NCBI RefSeq assembly: GCF_000494755.1
Contig: NC_022657.1
Coordinates: 7,842,001 to 7,906,000 of the forward strand
Origin: Amorphoplanes friuliensis DSM 7358
Lineage (GTDB): Bacteria > Actinomycetota > Actinomycetes > Mycobacteriales > Micromonosporaceae
Reading direction: 5' to 3'
DNA length: 64,000 nt
In this document: piece after piece, positions 43,802 through 52,384 of the stretch
Numbering within the stretch: position 1 is the first letter of the stretch
Layout: each line of letters begins with the position of its first letter
Program-made: the position numbers and the translations under genes
Notes under the pieces: model-generated
Told to the model about the DNA's origin: nothing
The model's input: only the letters and a program-made list of their open reading frames with translations
Databases searched by the model: none

Positions 43802-45157
43802 ATGACGGTGGTGAGCATCGACAACTGGCGGCGGCCGGGGCCGACCGCACGGCAGCGCCGTATCGACCTGGGCATCGGACTCGGAGTTGCGGTTCTGGCG
43901 GTGCTGAACGTCTTTTTCGCACGCAGCGTGGGCCTCTTTGCGACCGATTCCGCGCCGGCGGTGCCCGAGCAGATCTGCTGGACGCTTGCGGTGACTTTGC
44001 CGCTGATCTGGCGGCGGCAGCGGCCGGAGCTCGTTGCTGTGCTGGCCGCCGTCTTTTTCATCGGTGGGCAGGTGCGTGGCGCCCAGGAGCAGCAGCTCAC
44101 CTCGGGCGCTGTCATCGCGGCGATCTACACGCTCGGCGCCTGGGGGCAGAAGAGGTTCCGGGCCCGAGTGCTCCGCGTTCTGATCATCGCAGCGATGTTT
44201 GTGTGGCTGGGGGTGGCGTGGTTCATGTCGCACGGCCAGGTTCCGGACGGGGGCCCGCCGGGTGCCTCCGGTGAGTTGCCGCCGCTGCTGGCCGCGGTGA
44301 TGAACAGCATGATCATCAACGTGGCGGTCTTCGGCTTTGCGTATTTCCTCGGCGAGACGGTGTGGCAGTCGGCGCGGCGGCAGGATCAGCTCGAAGTGCA
44401 GGCGGCCGAGCTACGTGCGGCGCAAGCGCGGGTCGGTGAGCGTGCCGTTTTTGGTGAGCGGGTGCGGATCGCTCGCGAGTTGCACGACGTGGTCGCGCAC
44501 CACGTCTCGGTGATGGGCATCCAGGCGTCGGCGTGCCGCCGGGTGCTGGACAAGGATCCAGAGCGGGCCCGGACGTCTCTGACCGCGGTCGAGGACGGTG
44601 CCCGGACGGCCGTAGACGAGTTACGCCGGATGCTGGGGGCCCTGCGGGAGGACGGCGGCAATACCGAGGAACAGTCCGCCGGCGCCGGTATCGACCACAT
44701 CGAGGAGGTGGTCGGGCGGGCCCGGGAGGCGGGACTCACCGCGACGGTCCAGGTCTACGGCGAACCGGTGCCGGTCCGCGACTCGATATCGCAGGCGGCT
44801 TATCGCATCGTGCAGGAGGCGGTGACCAACACGTTGAAGCACGCCCGCGCGACCACCCTCGACGTGCGCATCCGGTACCTCGCCGGCGAACTGGAGGTCG
44901 ACGTGGCCGACGACGGCCACGGCACCGTGATCAGGCAGGGCGGGGCCGCGCGAGGCGACGGCCTGGGTCTGGTCGGCATGCAGGAACGTGTCGCCGTTCA
45001 CGACGGCACTTTGGAGAACGGCCCCCGAACCGGCGGCGGCTACCGCATCCGGGCCCGCTTCCCCATCACCCGCGACCCCGCGCGCACCCTCGCCGCCGCC
45101 GGAGAAGCCGCCGGAGAAGCCGCCGGAGAAGCCGCCGAAGAAGCCGGGAGGACGTGA
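43802..45157 (+). CDS. NarL-family sensor histidine kinase
   Basis: 451 residues from ATG 43802. Several membrane helices span about residues 18-180. A HisKA_3 domain holds phospho-acceptor His228 in ARELHDVVAHHVSVMG, and the ATPase has QEAVTNTLKHA and GLGLVGMQERV. The C-terminus holds three GEAA repeats (12-bp tandem units near 45098-45140). The same frame is open back to ATG 43124, which overlaps the previous stop, and would add 226 residues built of 51-residue repeats; I prefer 43802 because the family starts there. It is coupled to its response regulator (TGATG). Confidence 0.88.
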   Translation: MTVVSIDNWRRPGPTARQRRIDLGIGLGVAVLAVLNVFFARSVGLFATDSAPAVPEQICWTLAVTLPLIWRRQRPELVAVLAAVFFIGGQVRGAQEQQLTSGAVIAAIYTLGAWGQKRFRARVLRVLIIAAMFVWLGVAWFMSHGQVPDGGPPGASGELPPLLAAVMNSMIINVAVFGFAYFLGETVWQSARRQDQLEVQAAELRAAQARVGERAVFGERVRIARELHDVVAHHVSVMGIQASACRRVLDKDPERARTSLTAVEDGARTAVDELRRMLGALREDGGNTEEQSAGAGIDHIEEVVGRAREAGLTATVQVYGEPVPVRDSISQAAYRIVQEAVTNTLKHARATTLDVRIRYLAGELEVDVADDGHGTVIRQGGAARGDGLGLVGMQERVAVHDGTLENGPRTGGGYRIRARFPITRDPARTLAAAGEAAGEAAGEAAEEAGRT

Positions 45158-45816
45158 TGATTCGGGTTCTGATTGCTGACGATCACCGGATGGTGCGGAC
45201 CGGGTTCCGGGTCATTCTGGAGATCGAGGACGACATCGAGGTGGTCGGTGAGGCTGCCGACGGCACCGAGGCCGTCCGGCTCGCCCGGCAGCTGCGGCCC
45301 GACGTCATCCTGATGGATGTCGAGATGCCGGGCATGGACGGGCTGGAAGCGACCCGGCAGGTCACCGCCGACGCCGACGGGCCTTCCGTCCTGATCCTCA
45401 CCACCTTCGACCGCGACGACTACCTCTTCGCCGCGCTGCAGGCCGGCGCCAGTGGGTTCCTGCTGAAGAACGGCACCCCGGAAGCGCTGACCGAGGCCGT
45501 GCGGGTGCTGGCCGGCGGGGAGGCTCTGCTGGCGCCCGCGATCACGCGGCGGGTCATCGAGACGTTTGCCAATCCGGCGTTGCGGCAGGCCGGGACCACA
45601 ACACGGCTCGGGGAGCTGACGCCTCGAGAGCACGAGGTGCTGGTGCTGATGGCGAGTGGGGCCACCAACGCCGAGATCGCCGGAAGTCTGCAGCTCGGGG
45701 AGACCACGGTGAAGACGCATGTGAGCCGCGTACTGATGAAGATCGGTGCTCGGGATCGGACGCAGGCGGTGGTGATCGCGTACGAGTTGGGGGTGGTGAA
45801 GCCGGGGTCCTCCTGA
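45157..45816 (+). CDS. NarL/LuxR-family response regulator
   Basis: 219 residues. The receiver has the acidic pair in VLIADDHRMVRTGF, the phospho-acceptor Asp54 in VILMDVEMPGMDG, and Lys in SGFLLKNGTPEAL. The C-terminal LuxR helix-turn-helix is LTPREHEVLVLMASGATNAE through TVKTHVSRVLMKIGARDR. The ATG at 45157 overlaps the kinase stop. It forms a two-component pair with the upstream kinase and most likely regulates the ABC exporter genes that follow. A short stem (45807-45824) spans its stop codon. Confidence 0.94.
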   Translation: MIRVLIADDHRMVRTGFRVILEIEDDIEVVGEAADGTEAVRLARQLRPDVILMDVEMPGMDGLEATRQVTADADGPSVLILTTFDRDDYLFAALQAGASGFLLKNGTPEALTEAVRVLAGGEALLAPAITRRVIETFANPALRQAGTTTRLGELTPREHEVLVLMASGATNAEIAGSLQLGETTVKTHVSRVLMKIGARDRTQAVVIAYELGVVKPGSS

Positions 45817-45870
45817 AGGAGGACACGAACGCTCATCCCTGAGCCTGACTCGCCGGAGGCGGATTTTGCC

Positions 45871-45876
45871 TAGCGT
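45871..45876 (+). promoter_or_regulatory. -10 box for a leaderless ABC ATPase transcript
   Basis: TAGCGT lies six nt before the ATG at 45883, in a 66-bp gap. No ribosome site is seen, so a leaderless mRNA is likely. Confidence 0.45.
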
Positions 45877-45882
45877 TGACCT

Positions 45883-46776
45883 ATGACGAACGTGCTGCAA
45901 GTCGAGGCCGTCAGTCGCAGTTTCGGAGATCGGCAGGTGCTCAAGGACGTGTCGTTCACTGTGCGGGCCGGGCGGATGACCGGCTTTGTCGGTGCGAACG
46001 GTGCCGGGAAGACGACCACGATGCGGATCATGCTGGGCGTGCTCGCGGCGGATGCGGGTGAGGTGACCTGGCAGGGCACCAAGCTGACGCGGGAGCTGCG
46101 GCAACGGTTCGGCTACATGCCGGAGGAACGTGGGCTCTACCCGAAGATGACCATCGTCGACCAGATCGTCTATCTGGGACGGTTGCACGGCATGAGCGCC
46201 GACGCGGCCCGGCGCAGCACGACCGATCTGCTCGAACGCCTCAACCTCGGTGAGCGCGCCGGTGAGCAGGTCGAGAAGCTGTCGCTGGGAAACCAGCAGC
46301 GGGTGCAGATCGCCGCCGCGCTGGTGCACGACCCCGAGGTGCTGGTTCTCGACGAGCCGTTCTCGGGGCTCGATCCCCTCGCGGTCGACGTGGTCCTCGG
46401 CGTCCTGCGGGAGCGGGCCGCCGCCGGTGCACCGGTTCTCTTCTCCAGCCACCAGCTCGATGTTGTCGAACGGCTCTGCGACGACCTGGTGATCATCGCC
46501 GATGGCACGATCCGGGCGAACGGCAGCCGCCAGGAGCTGCGGTCCAGTTACGCCCTCCCCCGGTTTGCGCTCGAGGTGGACACCGACGCCGGCTGGCTGC
46601 GGGACGAGGCCGGCGTGACGTTGATCGACCTCGACGGGCCGCGTGCCGTTTTTGACCTCGCACCGGGGACCGACGACCAGGACATTCTGCGGGCGGCGCT
46701 GGCCCGCGGGCCGGTCCGTTCCTTCGGCGCGGTCACGCCGTCACTCGCCGAGATCTTCCGAGAGGTGAACCAGTGA
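45883..46776 (+). CDS. ABC transporter ATP-binding protein
   Basis: 297 residues. Walker A is GANGAGKT (residues 37-44), the Q-loop region is FGYMPEERGLYP, the signature is LSLGNQQRVQ, and Walker B is VLVLDEPFSGLDP, followed by the switch His in SSHQLDVVE. It resembles NatA-type and drug-export ATPases. The permease gene overlaps its stop by 4 bp (GTGA). It probably responds to the two-component system just upstream. Confidence 0.93.
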   Translation: MTNVLQVEAVSRSFGDRQVLKDVSFTVRAGRMTGFVGANGAGKTTTMRIMLGVLAADAGEVTWQGTKLTRELRQRFGYMPEERGLYPKMTIVDQIVYLGRLHGMSADAARRSTTDLLERLNLGERAGEQVEKLSLGNQQRVQIAAALVHDPEVLVLDEPFSGLDPLAVDVVLGVLRERAAAGAPVLFSSHQLDVVERLCDDLVIIADGTIRANGSRQELRSSYALPRFALEVDTDAGWLRDEAGVTLIDLDGPRAVFDLAPGTDDQDILRAALARGPVRSFGAVTPSLAEIFREVNQ

Positions 46777-47840
46777 CCACCTTCGCCGCCGCCAAGCTTG
46801 TTGCGGCCCGGGAGCTCCGGGTCCGTCTCAAGGACAAGACGTTCATCTTCAGCACGCTGTTCTTCATCCTCATCGCGGTGGGCAGCACGGTGCTGCCGTC
46901 GCTGCTCGACGGCGGGCCGGCCAAGGTCGCGGTCACCGACCGTACGGTCGCAGCGGCCCTGCAGAACGCGGACCTCAACGTTCGCGTAGTCACCAGTGAC
47001 GCCGAAGCCGAAAAGCTTGTCCGCGACGGTGACGTCGAAGCAGCCGTGGTCGCCGGGCCAAAGGTCCTCGCCCTTGAAGAGACACCGTCCGAGGTCGTCA
47101 ACGCGTTGAGCAGCTCCCCGCCGGTGCAGTTGCTCGACCCCGACGCCGTGGATCCGTTCCTCAAGTTCGTGGTCCCGTTCGCGCTGGCGTTCCTCTTCTT
47201 CATGACGTCGTTCACGTTCGGCCTGCAGATCGCGATGAGCGTCACCGAGGAGAAGCAGACGCGCATCGTCGAGATCCTCGTCGCCAGCGTGCCCGTCCGT
47301 GCCCTGCTCGCCGGGAAGGTCGCGGCGATGACACTGCTGGCGTTCGGGCAGATCGCGCTGATCTCGGTGGTCGCCCTGGCCGGGATGAGGATCGCCGGTG
47401 TGGGTACCGATGTGATCGGTCTGGTCGGACCTGTGATCGGCTGGTTCCTGCCGTTCTTCCTCATCGGTTTTGTCATGCTGGCGACGCTGTGGGCGGGGGT
47501 CGGCGCCCTCGCCGCCCGCCAGGAAGACATCAACGGTGCGTCGGCGCCGCTGCAGATGGCCGTGATGGGCCCGTTCTTCGCGGTGCTGTTCCTGCAGGAC
47601 AACGTGATCGCGATGAAGATCCTGTCCTACATCCCGTTCTCGGCACCGATCGCGATGCCCGTGCGCCTGTTCAACGGCGATGCGGCCGGCTGGGAGCCGT
47701 TCGTGGCGCTGGCTGTGCTGATCGTGGCGACGGTGCTGTTCCTCGGCGTAGGCGCCCGGGTCTACGAGGGGTCGCTGCTGCGCACCAACGGGCGTACCTC
47801 GTTCGCCACGGCCTGGCGCAGCCGGTCGGCGGTGAGCTGA
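46773..47840 (+). CDS. ABC-2 type permease (NatB-like)
   Basis: 355 residues. A first membrane helix (FSTLFFILIAVGSTVLPSLL) is followed by an extracytoplasmic domain of about 110 residues. A cluster of five helices follows, including FVVPFALAFLFFMTSFTFGL. The motif VTEEKQTRIVEILVASVPVRALLAGK is the hallmark of NatB-like ABC-2 exporters. It is coupled to the ATPase. The exported substrate is unknown (a drug, peptide or Na+ are possibilities for this family). Confidence 0.92.
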   Translation: MTTFAAAKLVAARELRVRLKDKTFIFSTLFFILIAVGSTVLPSLLDGGPAKVAVTDRTVAAALQNADLNVRVVTSDAEAEKLVRDGDVEAAVVAGPKVLALEETPSEVVNALSSSPPVQLLDPDAVDPFLKFVVPFALAFLFFMTSFTFGLQIAMSVTEEKQTRIVEILVASVPVRALLAGKVAAMTLLAFGQIALISVVALAGMRIAGVGTDVIGLVGPVIGWFLPFFLIGFVMLATLWAGVGALAARQEDINGASAPLQMAVMGPFFAVLFLQDNVIAMKILSYIPFSAPIAMPVRLFNGDAAGWEPFVALAVLIVATVLFLGVGARVYEGSLLRTNGRTSFATAWRSRSAVS

Positions 47841-47850
47841 GATCGGAAGA

Positions 47851-48435
47851 TCAGGCGACCCGGCGGACGATCGCCAGCAGGGACCGCTCGACGTCCTCGA
47901 TCGGGCGGTCCGGCTGGAACACGAGCCAGTCCACGGCCACGACCAGGCCCACACCGAAGAGCGCCGACGACGCCACCCGCACGTCGAGGTCCGCGGGCAG
48001 GTCACCGGAGTCGACACCGGCCTGGACGGTCTCGGCGATGACCTCGATCGCTTGCTCGCGCAGCAGCACCAGCGTCTGCTGCCACTCCCGGTTGGTCCGC
48101 CACATCTCCGAGAGCAGCAGCTGCGCGAAGGCCCGGTAGCGCCGGATGTACTCCAGCTGGGCCCGGACCAGCGCCGCCACCGCGTCCCGGGGCGGCAGCC
48201 CGTCGACCGCCGCGCGGAACTCGGTGGTCAGCAAACCGATGCCGTGCCGGAGCAGCTCCTCGAAAAGCGCGGTCTTCGAGGCGAAGTTGTAGTAGACGGT
48301 CCCCTTGGCGACCTTGGCCCGCAGCGCGATGTCGTCCACCGTGGTCGCGGAGAAGCCCTGCTCCGCGATCAGCTCGACCGCCGCCTCGTACAGGCGTTGC
48401 CGGGTGTCCTCGCGCCTACGGGTCCTGCCGTCCAC
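47851..48435 (-). CDS. TetR-family transcriptional regulator
   Basis: 194 residues. The N-terminal helix-turn-helix is LYEAAVELIAEQGFSATTVD continuing IALRAKVAKGTVYYNFASKT. The remaining helices form a ligand-binding domain with WRTNREWQQTLVLLREQ. GTG 48435 lies 5 bp after the stop of the YhgE gene, so it is the last gene of an ABC ATPase-YhgE-TetR operon. A TetR-like palindrome stands upstream of the operon at 51309-51322, so it likely represses its own operon. Confidence 0.92.
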   Translation of the reverse strand: MDGRTRRREDTRQRLYEAAVELIAEQGFSATTVDDIALRAKVAKGTVYYNFASKTALFEELLRHGIGLLTTEFRAAVDGLPPRDAVAALVRAQLEYIRRYRAFAQLLLSEMWRTNREWQQTLVLLREQAIEVIAETVQAGVDSGDLPADLDVRVASSALFGVGLVVAVDWLVFQPDRPIEDVERSLLAIVRRVA

Positions 48436-48440
48436 GGTTG

Positions 48441-50585
48441 TCAGATCACCAGCTCCGGATGCAGGTCGGACGGGGTCAGGCGACGCTTGCCGCGGGCGAC
48501 CGCCACGGTCAGGGCCAGCGCACCGAGACCGTATCCCAGCAGCGCCAGCATGCCCGTGACCACCGTACCGGCCGGGCCGCCGTCGATGGCGTGGCGGAGG
48601 ACGTCCACGACGTACGTCATGGGGAGCAGGGGGTGGATCACCTGGAAGAAGCCGGGCGTGGTCTGCACCGGGTAGGTGCCGCCGGACGAGGTGAGCTGCA
48701 GCATCAGCAGCGCCAGCGCGACGATCCGGCCGGCGGGTCCGAGCGCCGCCCCGAGCAGTTGCATGATCGCAGCGAACGCCGTCGCGGTCAGCATCAGCAG
48801 GCCCAGTGTCACCACCGGGTTGACCGGGCCCAGCCCGAGCCCGAACACCACGACCACAAAGAGCAGCGTCGCTTGGGCCAGTCCAATCGCCACCGCCGGC
48901 AGCAGACCCGCAAGCGTCACCCGGTACGCCGGAGCACCCGAAACGACGTACCGGCGGTTCAGCGGCCGCAGCACCATGAACGTGATCATGGCGCCGACCC
49001 AGAGTGCGAGGGCCAGGAAGTACGGGGCAAAACCGACGCCGTACGTGGCGGCCGGGTGTCGTACCGTCCGGTCCAGCGCGACCGGGTCGCTGAGCAGGTC
49101 GGCCCGGGCCTGCGGATCGTCGCCGTAACCGGGGATCTGCTTCGCGCCGTCCGACAACCCGGACGACAGCTTCGCGGCGCCGCTCTGCAGGTCACCGAGG
49201 CCGTCGGCGAGTTGCTGCCCACCGGTGGTGAGCCGGTCGAGCCCGTTGTCGAGGCTGCGCGCCCCCGACGCCAGCTGGTAGATCCCGCCCCGCAGGTCGG
49301 TCGCGCCGGCCACCGCATCGGCGGCACCGCTGTTGAGCTGCTTCGCACCCGTGGCGAGATCACCAAGACCGGCGGCCAGGTCGTCGACGTTCCTGCGCGC
49401 GGCGGCAACGTCGTCGGCCAGGTGCGGCGCGGCCCGGGCGACCTTGTGCGCGGTCGCGGCGACCTCGTGCAGCTGGTCGCTCAGCGCGTCGAGGTCGGCG
49501 GCACGGATCGTCGACTGCACCCGCTTGGCCGCGGTGACCAGCTCTTTTGCGGCGGCGCGGGCCTGGTCGATGCCCTCGGTCTCATCGGGCAGACCGTTCA
49601 GGTAGGCCTGCAGATCCTCCGCCTGCTCGACCGCGTCGTCGGCGGCTGAACTGAGCCTGCCGACGTTCCGGGCGAGCAGGTCGGCGCCGTCCGCGACCTG
49701 GTTCGCCGCGTCCTCGATGAGCTCGGCGTTGTCGCGGAGCACGGGCCCGATCCGGTCGGCTGCGGCGTCGACGGTGGTGGCCAGTTGTTTGCCGCCGGCT
49801 GCGGCCTGCTGCGTACCGGTGGCGAGCTGGGCCGCACCCGACTGCAGGGTGGCGAGACCGCTGGCCAGGTCGTCGGCACCCTGCGCTGCGGTGCCGAGGC
49901 CGCCGGACAGTTTCCCGGCGCCCCGGTCGGCGTCGGTCAAGCCGTCCTCGAGCTCACCGGCACCTTGGTTGGCGTCCGTCAGACCGTTGTCGATCTTGGT
50001 GGCGCCGTCGGCGGCCTCCTGGGTCTGACTCTTGAGGTCGGTGAAGCCGATCAGCATCTTGTCGAAGTAGCCGGCCTGCGCCGTCTGCGCGGCCGCCGCC
50101 TGGACTTCCTGGAACGCCGTCCGCGAGAAGACTCCGGACAGGTAGTTGGTGGCGTCGTCGTTGATCACGACCAGCTGCGCGGACTTCGGGGTGGCGTTTG
50201 CGTCCGGGCCGGTCGTCAGGTCGGTGGAGAAGTCCTTCGGGATGCGCAGGGACAGCTGGTAGCTGCCGTCGGCCAGCCCGGCCTCGGCGCCGCGCTCGTC
50301 GGTGACGTGCCAGTCGAAGACCTCGCGCTTGATCAGCTCATCGGCCAGATCGTGACCCGCGTCGACTTTTGTCCCGTCACTGGCCGTGGCCGCGACGTCC
50401 TCGACGACCAGCGCGGCCGGGATGTGGTTGAGCCGGCCGTACGGATCCCAGAACGCGTAGAGGTAGAGCGCGCCGTAGAGCAGCGGGATCACCGCGAGCA
50501 CCACCAGCGCGGCCACGGGAAGGCGGCCGCGCAGGAAGCGGCGCAGCTCGAACCCGGCCAACCGGAAACTCGACAACCCGGTCAT
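48441..50585 (-). CDS. YhgE/Pip-family membrane protein
   Basis: 714 residues. One N-terminal helix (LPVAALVVLAVIPLLYGALY) is followed by a long extracytoplasmic region. That region contains repeated elements of type GLxxLQSGAAQLATG and GLGDLQSGAAKLSSGLSDGA (roughly residues 190-500), which should form helical rods. Five to six helices follow at the end. YhgE/Pip proteins include phage-infection proteins and ABC-2-like exporters or secretion accessories. It is coupled to the ATPase upstream (4-bp overlap), which fits an ABC export system. The substrate is unknown. Confidence 0.88.
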   Translation of the reverse strand: MTGLSSFRLAGFELRRFLRGRLPVAALVVLAVIPLLYGALYLYAFWDPYGRLNHIPAALVVEDVAATASDGTKVDAGHDLADELIKREVFDWHVTDERGAEAGLADGSYQLSLRIPKDFSTDLTTGPDANATPKSAQLVVINDDATNYLSGVFSRTAFQEVQAAAAQTAQAGYFDKMLIGFTDLKSQTQEAADGATKIDNGLTDANQGAGELEDGLTDADRGAGKLSGGLGTAAQGADDLASGLATLQSGAAQLATGTQQAAAGGKQLATTVDAAADRIGPVLRDNAELIEDAANQVADGADLLARNVGRLSSAADDAVEQAEDLQAYLNGLPDETEGIDQARAAAKELVTAAKRVQSTIRAADLDALSDQLHEVAATAHKVARAAPHLADDVAAARRNVDDLAAGLGDLATGAKQLNSGAADAVAGATDLRGGIYQLASGARSLDNGLDRLTTGGQQLADGLGDLQSGAAKLSSGLSDGAKQIPGYGDDPQARADLLSDPVALDRTVRHPAATYGVGFAPYFLALALWVGAMITFMVLRPLNRRYVVSGAPAYRVTLAGLLPAVAIGLAQATLLFVVVVFGLGLGPVNPVVTLGLLMLTATAFAAIMQLLGAALGPAGRIVALALLMLQLTSSGGTYPVQTTPGFFQVIHPLLPMTYVVDVLRHAIDGGPAGTVVTGMLALLGYGLGALALTVAVARGKRRLTPSDLHPELVI

Positions 50586-51289
50586 GACTTCTCCCCACCC
50601 ACCACGTCATCAACGTCACTCTTCGTGCCGGCAGGATCGGCGACGACCTCCGGGCCGTCGTTGTGGTCCGGCTCGTCGGCGACGTCCTGATCACTGTCGA
50701 CGTCGGGAGCGGTCTCAGGCTCGGCGCCGCCGAGGCTCACCACCGTCGTCACCCGCTCGGCGTCGATCTCACGAGCCGTCACCACCACTGCGACACCGTC
50801 CGCAGCAAGCCCGGCAATCAGCTCCCAGAGCAGCTCCGACTCCCGCCGGTCGAGGCCCTCATCCACGCCGTCCAGCGCCACGACCTGCGGTTTCTCCAGC
50901 GTGGCCAGCACCAGCCCGAGCACCTGACGCTCGTACGGGCTCAGTTGGAAGCCCTTGCGCGCGGGGTCGAGTCCCAGCAGCGGCACCTCGGACGCCTCAC
51001 GCGGTGAGCGACCGAGCAGCAGCAGGCGTTCGCGGACGTGCTCGCGGACAGTCAGCACAGGTTCAGGAGCTGTCACCTCGGGCACGTAGCCCAGCGCGGC
51101 CGAACCGGTGACTCGGCCCGCCGACAGCTTGAAACGCCGTGACAGCGCGAGGAGCACGGTCGTCCGGCCGCTTCCCGGTGGGCCGACCACCGCGACGATC
51201 TCGCCCGGATCGACAGAGAGGTCGAGGTCACGGAAGAGCCAGCGGCGACGGTGGCGCACGCCCGCTCCGGCGGCGGTCAGGACCGGCAT
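50582..51289 (-). CDS. ABC ATPase-like protein with degenerate motifs
   Basis: 235 residues. Walker A is GPPGSGRTT. The signature is LSPYERQ instead of LSGGQ. The Walker B region is VVALDGVDEGLDRR, where the usual DEP is replaced by DGV. The switch His is not obvious. The C-terminal 45 residues are acidic (ETAPDVDSDQDVADEPDHND). It may bind but hydrolyse nucleotide poorly, acting with the YhgE protein it is coupled to. ATG 51289 follows a palindromic operator; the longer upstream open frame is a shadow of the LLM gene. Confidence 0.8.
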   Translation of the reverse strand: MPVLTAAGAGVRHRRRWLFRDLDLSVDPGEIVAVVGPPGSGRTTVLLALSRRFKLSAGRVTGSAALGYVPEVTAPEPVLTVREHVRERLLLLGRSPREASEVPLLGLDPARKGFQLSPYERQVLGLVLATLEKPQVVALDGVDEGLDRRESELLWELIAGLAADGVAVVVTAREIDAERVTTVVSLGGAEPETAPDVDSDQDVADEPDHNDGPEVVADPAGTKSDVDDVVGGEKS

Positions 51290-51308
51290 CACAGCACCTA
51301 CTTTTCGA

Positions 51309-51322
51309 ACTGACTGGTCAGT
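51309..51322 (-). promoter_or_regulatory. TetR-type operator upstream of the ABC-YhgE-TetR operon
   Basis: ACTGACTGGTCAGT is a perfect palindrome (6-bp arms, 2-bp centre) 20 nt before the ATG of the ABC ATPase gene, in an AT-rich stretch (51302-51335). TetR dimers typically bind sites like this, and a TetR gene ends the operon. Confidence 0.7.
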
Positions 51323-51400
51323 ACAAAAACTTACTCCTGACGATCGTCGATGGCCATGCACGTGGTGGACCTCACGTCGATGACAGGGCAGGATCGGGAG

Positions 51401-52384
51401 ATGTCGACACGCTGGGGCATGACCGTTCCGCTGGGCGGGGTACCGCTGACCGATCACGCCGCCGTCTTCGCGACGCTGGCGGACGCCGGTTTCACCGACC
51501 TCTGGTCCTCCGAGGTCAACGGCACGGACGCCTTCACACCGCTGGCCCTGGCCGCGGCCTGGCAGCCCCGCGTCCGTCTCGGCTCGGCGATCACCCCGGT
51601 CTTCACCCGCGGCCCTGGCCTGCTCGCGATGACCGCCGCCGCTCTCGCCGAGGCCGCCCCCGGCCGCTTCCAGCTCGGCATCGGCGCCTCGTCGCCGGTG
51701 GTCGTCGGCGACTGGAACGCCGCCGACTTCACCAAGCCGTACGCCCGCAGCCGCGACATGCTGCGTTTCCTCCGCGCCGCCCTGGCCGGCGAAGTGGTCG
51801 ACGAGGAGTACGAGACGTTCCGCGTGCGCCGCTTCCGTCTCGAACGCCCACCGGCCACACCCCCGGGGCTCCTGCTCGCGGCCCTGCGACCGGGCATGCT
51901 CCGGCTCGCCTCGGCCGAGGCCGACGGTGTGATCCTCAACTGGCTGGCCGCGACGGACGTGTCCCGCTGCCTGTCCGAGGCAAAATCCGACCGCTGGAAC
52001 TTCGAAGTGGTCGCCCGCATCTTCGTCTGCCCGACCGAGGACGCCGACTACGCGCGCACGGTCGGCCGGCGCATGATCGCGGCGTACCTGACCGTCCCCG
52101 CGTACGCGGAATTCCACCGCTGGCTGGGCCGCGAGGCCGAGCTCGGTCCGATGTGGAAGGCCTGGGCGGCCGGCGACCGTAAGGGCGCCCTGGCGGCGAT
52201 CCCGGACGAGGTGGTCGACGAGCTGATCGTGCACGGCTCGCCCGAGCAGTGTCGCGACCACGTGGCCCGCTACGCCGAGGCCGGCGTCAAGGTCCCGGTC
52301 ATGGCCCTGGTCCCGCTCCCCGACCAGGCAAACCTCACCCCAGCAGAGCTGACGGACCTGCTGACCAGGCTCGGCCCCCGCTAG
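51401..52384 (+). CDS. LLM-class (F420-dependent) oxidoreductase
   Basis: 327 residues of the luciferase-like monooxygenase superfamily, a TIM barrel that usually uses F420 in actinobacteria. Motifs include LADAGFTDLWSSEVNGTDAF, VRLGSAITPVFTRGPGLLAM, GRFQLGIGASSP and HGSPEQCRDHVARYAEAGV. ATG 51401 has AGGATCGGGAG upstream and starts STRWGMTVPLGG; ATG 51350 is an alternative but adds atypical residues. Its stop TAG shares the tetranucleotide CTAG with the convergent GNAT gene. The substrate is unknown. Confidence 0.88.
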   Translation: MSTRWGMTVPLGGVPLTDHAAVFATLADAGFTDLWSSEVNGTDAFTPLALAAAWQPRVRLGSAITPVFTRGPGLLAMTAAALAEAAPGRFQLGIGASSPVVVGDWNAADFTKPYARSRDMLRFLRAALAGEVVDEEYETFRVRRFRLERPPATPPGLLLAALRPGMLRLASAEADGVILNWLAATDVSRCLSEAKSDRWNFEVVARIFVCPTEDADYARTVGRRMIAAYLTVPAYAEFHRWLGREAELGPMWKAWAAGDRKGALAAIPDEVVDELIVHGSPEQCRDHVARYAEAGVKVPVMALVPLPDQANLTPAELTDLLTRLGPR

